Shown here: piece after piece, positions 57,367 through 64,000 of the stretch
Numbering within the stretch: the stretch's first letter is position 1
How the letters are laid out: every line of letters starts with the position of its first letter
DNA from: Sparassis latifolia
Lineage: Eukaryota; Basidiomycota; Agaricomycetes; Polyporales; Sparassidaceae
DNA: 64,000 bases
Direction of reading: 5' to 3'
Assembly (NCBI GenBank): GCA_018466975.1
Contig: CM031560.1
Span: forward strand, 62,001 to 126,000
Translations under genes and position numbers: made by a program
The notes under the pieces: generated by a model
Seen by the model: the letters and a program-made list of their open reading frames with translations, nothing else
Told to the model about the DNA's origin: nothing
Databases searched by the model: none

Positions 57367-60300
57367 TTACGACGGGCTCTCCAAATTTCGCAACACTTCT
57401 CGCCTTGCCCACTCTCCCACCGAGCTTCCTTCACCCGCCATGGACCGCCAAATCAACAAGCGGCAAGTGAGTTCATCCCATTCTCCAGTCTTTTCCTCCA
57501 GGGTCATCGACACCCGCCACAGCGTCTCCACAGCATCTCCCCAAATTCGCAATGAAGAGCAGACCGGCTTATCAAAGAGGCCTCGCGAGGAATGTGGTGC
57601 CGACGGCACCTCAGCGTGCTCAGCGTGACTGAGAGATCTGGTCAGGCGTCCGGATGGAGGAAATTCGAGTTCGCTCTCGATGGCCTTGATCCAGGAGAGA
57701 CATCGAGCGATTAAGATACGGATGTGAGAACTGGGCGGACCGGGAAGTAGACTGAGTCTAAGCAAGAGAGGTATCGCGGCCGGAAAGACGCCTTCGGTGT
57801 GCGCTGTACAAGTGAAAAATCTGAGCGTTAGTGGCAGGTCTTCGCCGCGAAGTGAGGGTTACGCACATGAACTCTCCAAGCACCATGAGCGCGCATCTGC
57901 TCAAGATAGATCGCCACTCGCCGCATGTGGACGCCTCAATTATCTGGTGATTCACCACGCAGACAATATTCTCCAGAATCCGTATCCAGGCGATACCTTC
58001 ACTCGGCCTCGTTGATCTCAACTGCAGCTCGATCCACGAAAGTAGCGAGCCCTTCAATACCAACGACGTCGTCGCACGGGCATTGCAGGTGATATTAGCA
58101 AGCACCTGCGCGAGGATGAGAAAGAACATGACGATCGACGAGAATATTGCTCCCACCTCGAGAACACCTCGCCTTAAATTCGAGTCCCTCTCTTCGCTTT
58201 GGAAAAGACTGGCCAGCAGGTCCCAGGTGTGTCTCCGCTTCAGCACCTTCCACTCTTCTGAGCCCACCATCCCATCACTGATGAATCTTAAGATCCACCC
58301 GCGTTCCTTCTTCCACTGGTCCGACGAGCTGTAGATCATCCCGAAAAGCATAGGTACGTCGTGAGCATCTAGCTCAGGGCGTTGAAGAAGGAATCGCGCC
58401 GTAAGCGGGTAGATGAAATTTGCTGGATAGAAGATCGCACGGAGAGAATGCGCGAGAAGCAGCGTGGTGTACGCCGGGATACGAGGAACGTCGTCACCAG
58501 ACGGTTTAGAAACCAGATCCTTGAGCATATTGAGGATATGATTGACGTGGGGCTTTTCCTGCACGTCAGCGTCCTAGCAATTGGGCCATGAGCATTCGTG
58601 GAGGTACCCAGATAAGTAAAGACGTACCTGCAGGCACTTGAACAGTGCAGCAAGTTGAGCTATGGCAACATCCCGCAGGTGATTGTCTTCGGCGGACAAG
58701 GTGCGAACCAACAGACTCACGGCATTTGTTCTGAACAGTTGCATCCATGACAAAGCCGAAGTGGGCGGTCCTTCCGCCATCATCTGCGCGAATAATAAGA
58801 CGACAAAAACAGGATCATACAAGAGGTTGTCTGCGTCGCTGCCTTCAGCAGTGTCATCAAAGAGACGCCGACGGTCCGGAAACGAGAGACATGTTTTGAA
58901 AACTCGGTTGGGATCGAGGCTCTGGACGGCCTCGAGCGCGTTAACTGGGACAATATCCTGAGACGAAGACCAACTGCTGAGGAGAGCAGAAATTGAGAAT
59001 TTCCGCGTCTTCTCGAACAGCCTAAAGATAGAGAGCAACTTCGTGTCTGACTCTGATAGGGTACCACCGTAGATGCGGCGTAAAGGCTCGACGTGGGTGG
59101 GCTGACACGTGTTCAATGGGTGAAGATGGAAAAGGACTGATAACAAGTCGATGACAGCGGTCCGAGGGGATGCATCGTCGGTTGAAACCACACACGAAGT
59201 ATACAACTGGGGATGCTGGACAATGCTTTGGAGAATTCGGTTGACTGTAACGGGCTAGTTCTTGACGTGAGTCCACTCCGTTAAAATCATACATCACATC
59301 GTCCTGCTCACCTTCATCGGAGCAATTTCGACCAATAATCGCGCAAAGCGCAATGCTTCCTTATTTGACATACAATGCTGGATGACGGCTGCCAACACGG
59401 GCTCTGCAAGATGGGCCTTGACGCTCGATGAAAACTCCGCCAAAACCGCTAATAGCAACCCTTAATAATATTGCCATCACAAGGTCGCTGAATGCTCACC
59501 GAGGTCGACCAACGCTTCGGCGGCTTCTTCTGATCCTGTCGCATTAGAAGAGAAATAGTGAACAGCACGGACTAGGCCATAATCAACAAGAACATCGACA
59601 ACGTTCGCAATTTCACGGCCTGGAAGATTGAGAAGCTGTCTGCATATCGTGAGGAAATAGGAATAAGATTTGTCCGATGCTGGTGGTTCGCACGCCTTGC
59701 GCAATGCAGCCAGGAGCTCTGGAAGTAGCGACGGCCACTGCTTCACCATTAAGGTGATGCACGCAGCGCAAGTGGAGCATGTTTCTAAGTGGCCTGTCGT
59801 ATCTGCGCGCTCTGCAATGGTTCCAACTAAATAATGAAGGTGAGACGCCAGGGTCGGGACCTCCGCTTGGTTGAGAATATCGGAGTGCTCCGTGGAATCG
59901 CACAAGGCAAAGATGAACGCGAGCGAGATGGAGTGGAGAACATCTACGAGACGCAGCAACATTAAGCCAACGAAGAGTCGCCGCCTTTGCAGTTCGGCGT
60001 CGGTAAATGACACTGGTAACGATCTCGACGGCGGCATCTGTGATGTTGTCTGCCATCAGGAAGGTATCAACCTGAATATGACCGTCATCAGAATCTAGGC
60101 GTTGTAACCATCGCGCTCGAGCCTGAGCAACAAAGTGGGAGAGGGAATTCGTGCTCTCCTTGCTATGCAATACCGGACAACCATCGTAGCAAAGTGGCAG
60201 ATTTCCGTGAGAAGCCGAAGCAAGCACAGCTTCAAGTGTCGTAGAATGCGGCAAAAGATCTCGTAGACAGATGAGCCGCCGTAAACGGGACCTGGCACCG

Positions 60301-63300
60301 CCAGGATTGGCAGAAAGTATTGGTGAGACAACTTGAAGTACGTGTTCAATGATAGTAACACGACCAGGTGTAATATCCACAGCATCGTTCAGAGCATCGA
60401 TCAGAGAATCGAACAACGCCAGGATCTCGTCAGAATCCAGATATCTGGTCCACAAGAGTGCTGTAGCCATCTGTACCCATCGACGTCAACTAACGCCAAT
60501 TGGTTCAACGAAGACGTACCTTGTCGCTTGTCGTATCCTGCGAAGCGTCCTTTACAGTCAAGGACCAAAGACCGGCTATCTCTCTGACGATAAGCCTGTC
60601 ATCATCCTTAGAAGAATCTAAGCAAACATCTAGCAGATTGCTAATACCTGCTCCTCATCAGAAAGACACAGCATCGTCAGAAAGGTAAATATCCTACTTT
60701 GTCGGATCGCCACTGTAGCAGGCTTGCTGCAATATTCTCTGAAAGCCTCAGAGGTGAAGTAGGTTTGTACCAAGCCCGTGAAGTCTTCAGAAGTGAGGTT
60801 TGCTCGAGAATATTCCATCATCGACTGCAGAAGTAACAGGAGATTCTGCACAACGGGGTCGTCATCCCTCGACGCAAGCATCCTATGGTTCACAAGACAA
60901 GTAGCTCTCTTGACATCAGCTATCTCCAGAGAATCTCCGGAAAGCGATTCTACCATAATCTGACGACAACCAGGATCGGCGAGAGTGCCGTCATCACAAT
61001 GCAAGAACAGTATTCTGAAGGACAACCTGAAAAAAAAAAATTCAGAAAGGAAGGGGATAGACTTGCTACGTTCACGTACTGATCGCGCCAAGCAACGAAA
61101 TGGTCCGCAACGCTCACGCTTGACCACAATGATTGCTGATTTGGCTCCAAATATTCGAATAATTCTCTAAGGGCTCCCTTGTGGAACCGTTCAACTGCAG
61201 CGATCAGTCGTGCAATTTCTGAAGAGTGCATCGGAAAGTCCGCTAAGCGTAACCAGTCCACTAACTCGTACGCAGATGTCTCCTGCTCCTCGGGAGATAT
61301 AGCTGGTATACAAACCAAGTCAGCTTGTTTTACGCTTTCAAGAGTAGTGTGTAAACTGACGGTTTGACAGGTGCTCTACCCGGGCTAGAAACTCCTGTAC
61401 CGCTGGGGTAGGGACCGGGGCTATCGATGCAGAGAAATGGCGGAGCTGCGACAATCCACTTCTAAGAAGACAAGCTTCGCGCCGAATCGCAGCTAAAATG
61501 ATCGGAGACATTGACAAAGGTTCTTGGAATAGGAAGCCGGTAATATCTTCCACGTTTACCACAAACCGTTCCAGGAAACACAGAGTGGAAGACTTGCTTG
61601 CCAGCCGAATCACAAGCTTCCTGAGGAAAGACATAATGGTCAATGCGTCCGACGGGGACAACATCTTGGCTCTCAGCTTCAGCCCGAACTGTTCGAGAAC
61701 AGTTATGAGCAAAGGGCTGGGATACTTGCTGGATTCCTGGGCGTTGAAAGTGGAAGAGTCATCCTGATTTCGTGCGTGCGGGGCTGATAACGTCTGTAAA
61801 TCCTCGAGATACTGATAGGGGTTTGACGAACACTGCTGGGCACAAGCGTCCAGAAACAATGCGACGCCGTCGCCTTCGTCTGTCAGTGGTACTCCGTCCA
61901 GCGTTGTCGCACCCTGCGAACGTCTCGTCCTAGGGAGGGCGTTCAACCAAAGCGTGATCTCGTCTGGATCGTGCTGGAAGATCACGCTGTAAGAAAACAC
62001 TTGACGGCAGAAAAATGCCAGGGCCTTTTTGATGACAGACTTCTGCGTAGAGACATAGATCCGAAGGAGAGTGTAAAGGTGAGAATGCGAGCCTGTAAGC
62101 ACAAGTATAAGTGATCGAGGACACATAGGTAGCATAAGTATGTGACCTGTTTTGGAGGACCATGTAAATTGTTCACTCTCTCGTAATAGCCTTAAGACGT
62201 GCAGCCGCCGAAGAGTGTCAAAGCCCCTACACGCACTGGAGTGGGAACCAGAGACGTCGTCTTGGAACGCTTGAAGAAGCTTTCCAACGTCAAACCGAGC
62301 TTCTGCGACAAGGGATGGCAAGGACCTATGATATAGCCACAACAATCTCTGGGCGCTCTCCAGCAACAGCGACCTCTTGGGTGAACGAGACACGCTGGAG
62401 CCGATCGCTGACGAGTAATTTCCAGCAGAACTAGATGCAGAAGACGAAGAGTCACCTAACCTCTGGGAGAAACCGACAATAACCTGGAAATCGGGGATTC
62501 TCTTACGGATCTCTCTTTCGACCTCTGTGCGTCGCTCATACCACTGTCCCTCCGAAATCTTCCTCCAATGCAGCCTCTATAGCAGAGAATACATCTAACA
62601 CAGCCTGAAATTTAACCAGACACTTCGCGAGAGCCAAGGCACTACAATGCCGGACAAGTGCAGAGGGTGACTGCAACCCACGAGAAAGATGGACCTTCAT
62701 GTTACCCGAAGGCACAATGTTCTCGATGATAGCGCCTAGAGGTGGAGGAACCGGGCGATATAGCTGGCCGTCGTCGTTCAGGAACGTCGAGTGAGGCACA
62801 GGTAAGGAGACGACAGATCCGAAGAAGGCGATGTTGGTGATCCACTTCGAGGAAATGCGTGGCTCCAACGCTAACGCAGCCGAAGACCAATAGCTGCTCG
62901 TATCATCAGTCAGCCCATCTACTCGACGCTTTAATTGGACACACCCTGCAACCAGCTCAGGACAGGCGGCAAGAACCTTGAGAGCCAGCTCTTGTTGACG
63001 AGGATCTTCATTGACTTTCAGTACTTTCAGAACATTGGCCAGGACCTTGTTGTATATTTTGCTACTCTTGTGACCCAGCCTCGCCTCGTCACCAGTTTCA
63101 AGAGGCGCGCCATCATCGAGGTCCGACTCACGAGGGTACCAACCTCGGTCTTGGAAGCAGACACCAACGCCAGGGCAAGTGCAGATCGCCAGCAAGAAAT
63201 GATGGACTATATCTGCCGGTACGTGATCGGATTCTCCATTTTCTGGGGTAAGACGTTCATAAAGCCTGACAAGCTATCATTTTCGTTTGTATGACGAAGA

Positions 63301-64000
63301 TACAGGGCAAATAAGCGTAGACACACTTGCGCGAGCACAGCCTCGCTGAATAGACCAATCTTCAGCGTCCGCCTAATTTTTGCATCCGACCAGATACCTG
63401 TCCAACAAACCTCCAGTACTCTCCTGACAAGCGAGTACGGATCTTGAGATAATCCTTTGAAGATGGACGACAATATATCGCGCCGCTGTTCAATGAATGC
63501 TGCTTTCACCGCAGTAGATGACGAGGTATCTACAAACGAGAGTATGAAAAGGATGTAAAGCGTTCGGATATCTGATGAAAATTCTCAGTCAAAACTAGGC
63601 TTGCAGATCGAACATCAGGTTGAGAACTCACCTGGTCGGACCAGGATGTCGACGTTGTCCTTGATCTTTCCCTTGCGCCGCATGTGTAAGAGCTTAGGAA
63701 GCGACTGTATGGAGAACTCAATCAATGTCGATGGGAGCGAGGTGATGAAAGACATACTTTCGTCTCCCAGGCGAACGAATCTAACACGGCTCTTCGTTCC
63801 CTTCCACCAGCGAAATCGGACATGCTATTGAACAACTTCAGAGTGACCAACAAGAGTTCAGCATGTGAGCCGCCAAGATATGAATTGAGCCTTTGAGTAC
63901 ATTGAGGTGATAGAAGTGTTCTCATGATGGGATAGGCAAGAACATGATAGGTGTAGTGCGAGGAGAGGAGCGTGACCAAAGAAGATAAGACAGCTACTAC
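57367..64000 (-). CDS. URB1: URB1/NPA1 nucleolar pre-ribosomal protein (5' end beyond window)
   Basis: Large helical-repeat scaffold of early pre-60S particles. The gene enters from the right edge and ends at 57,367, with over a dozen exons. N-terminal domain blocks are YHVLAYPIMRTLLSPQ, LNSYLGGSHAELLLVTLKLF and LPKLLHMRRKGKIKDNVDI, then VKAAFIEQRRD and DPYSLVRRVLEVCWTGIWSD. After these come SSKWITNIAFFGSVVSLPVP, YRPVPPPLGAIIENIVPSGN and LQSPSALVRHCSALALAKCL. The C-terminal domain has RPELDAHDVPMLFGMIYSSS and DQWKKERGWILRFISDGMVG, then LKRRHTWDLLASLFQS. The last exon begins AHTEGVFPAAIPLLLRL and ends LRNLES-P-S. I did not resolve every splice junction; the pieces lie in family order with no obvious stop. 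The start codon is outside the window. Confidence 0.93.

Overview
This window is nuclear DNA of a filamentous basidiomycete, most likely an Agaricomycete. Nearly every gene is cut by several 45-80 bp GT...AG introns. Gene content fits: class I-III type chitin synthase, FunK1-type kinases, a bifunctional AIR carboxylase, an F-box protein, and a Crypton tyrosine-recombinase element of the GCR1_C type. No rRNA, tRNA or CRISPR array was seen. Gene models were built by hand from open frames, splice signals and frame bookkeeping.

Layout. 1-0.62 kb: 5' part of an MFS transporter gene running off the left edge. 1.1-25.3 kb: a repeat-rich, gene-poor island. It holds a broken FunK1 kinase, a truncated minus-strand LTR retrotransposon, a 7.1 kb terminal-inverted-repeat (TIR) element carrying decayed RecQ-like helicase and DUF6589-like genes, the smaller TIR element it landed in, a second truncated FunK1 copy, a 436 bp hAT-like MITE with a clean 8 bp target duplication, a degenerate GTCAAAT...GACGGT tandem array, an unrecognised multi-exon gene, fragments of a chloride channel and a ubiquitin-like gene, and an apparently intact Crypton (677 codons). 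25.7-64 kb: compact host genes. In order these are a glycosyltransferase-like gene (-), GDP-L-fucose synthase (+), coproporphyrinogen oxidase (-), a single-pass membrane protein (-), an EB1 microtubule protein (-), an F-box protein (+), a small Ser-rich protein (+), chitin synthase (-), a full MFS transporter paralogous to the one at the left edge (+), a monocarboxylate-type transporter (-), a recent 815 bp TIR element, two unrecognised genes, ADE2 (-), RSA3 (+) and the 3' part of URB1 (-).

How the parts relate. ADE2 and RSA3 share a 159 bp divergent promoter. RSA3 and URB1 are convergent, and in yeast their products belong to the same early 60S assembly complex. The fucose synthase and the glycosyltransferase-like gene are divergent neighbours.

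The most interesting mobile system is the 6,141-13,285 element: a helicase and a DUF6589-type protein encoded tail to tail between inverted termini, with a 6 bp GATAGG target duplication. Removing it restores a perfect arm of the host TIR element. Both its genes carry in-frame stops of the kind made by C-to-T change (CGA to TGA, CAG to TAG). Separately, four otherwise conserved host genes each need one extra base in a short homopolymer to read through, which looks like assembly error rather than biology.
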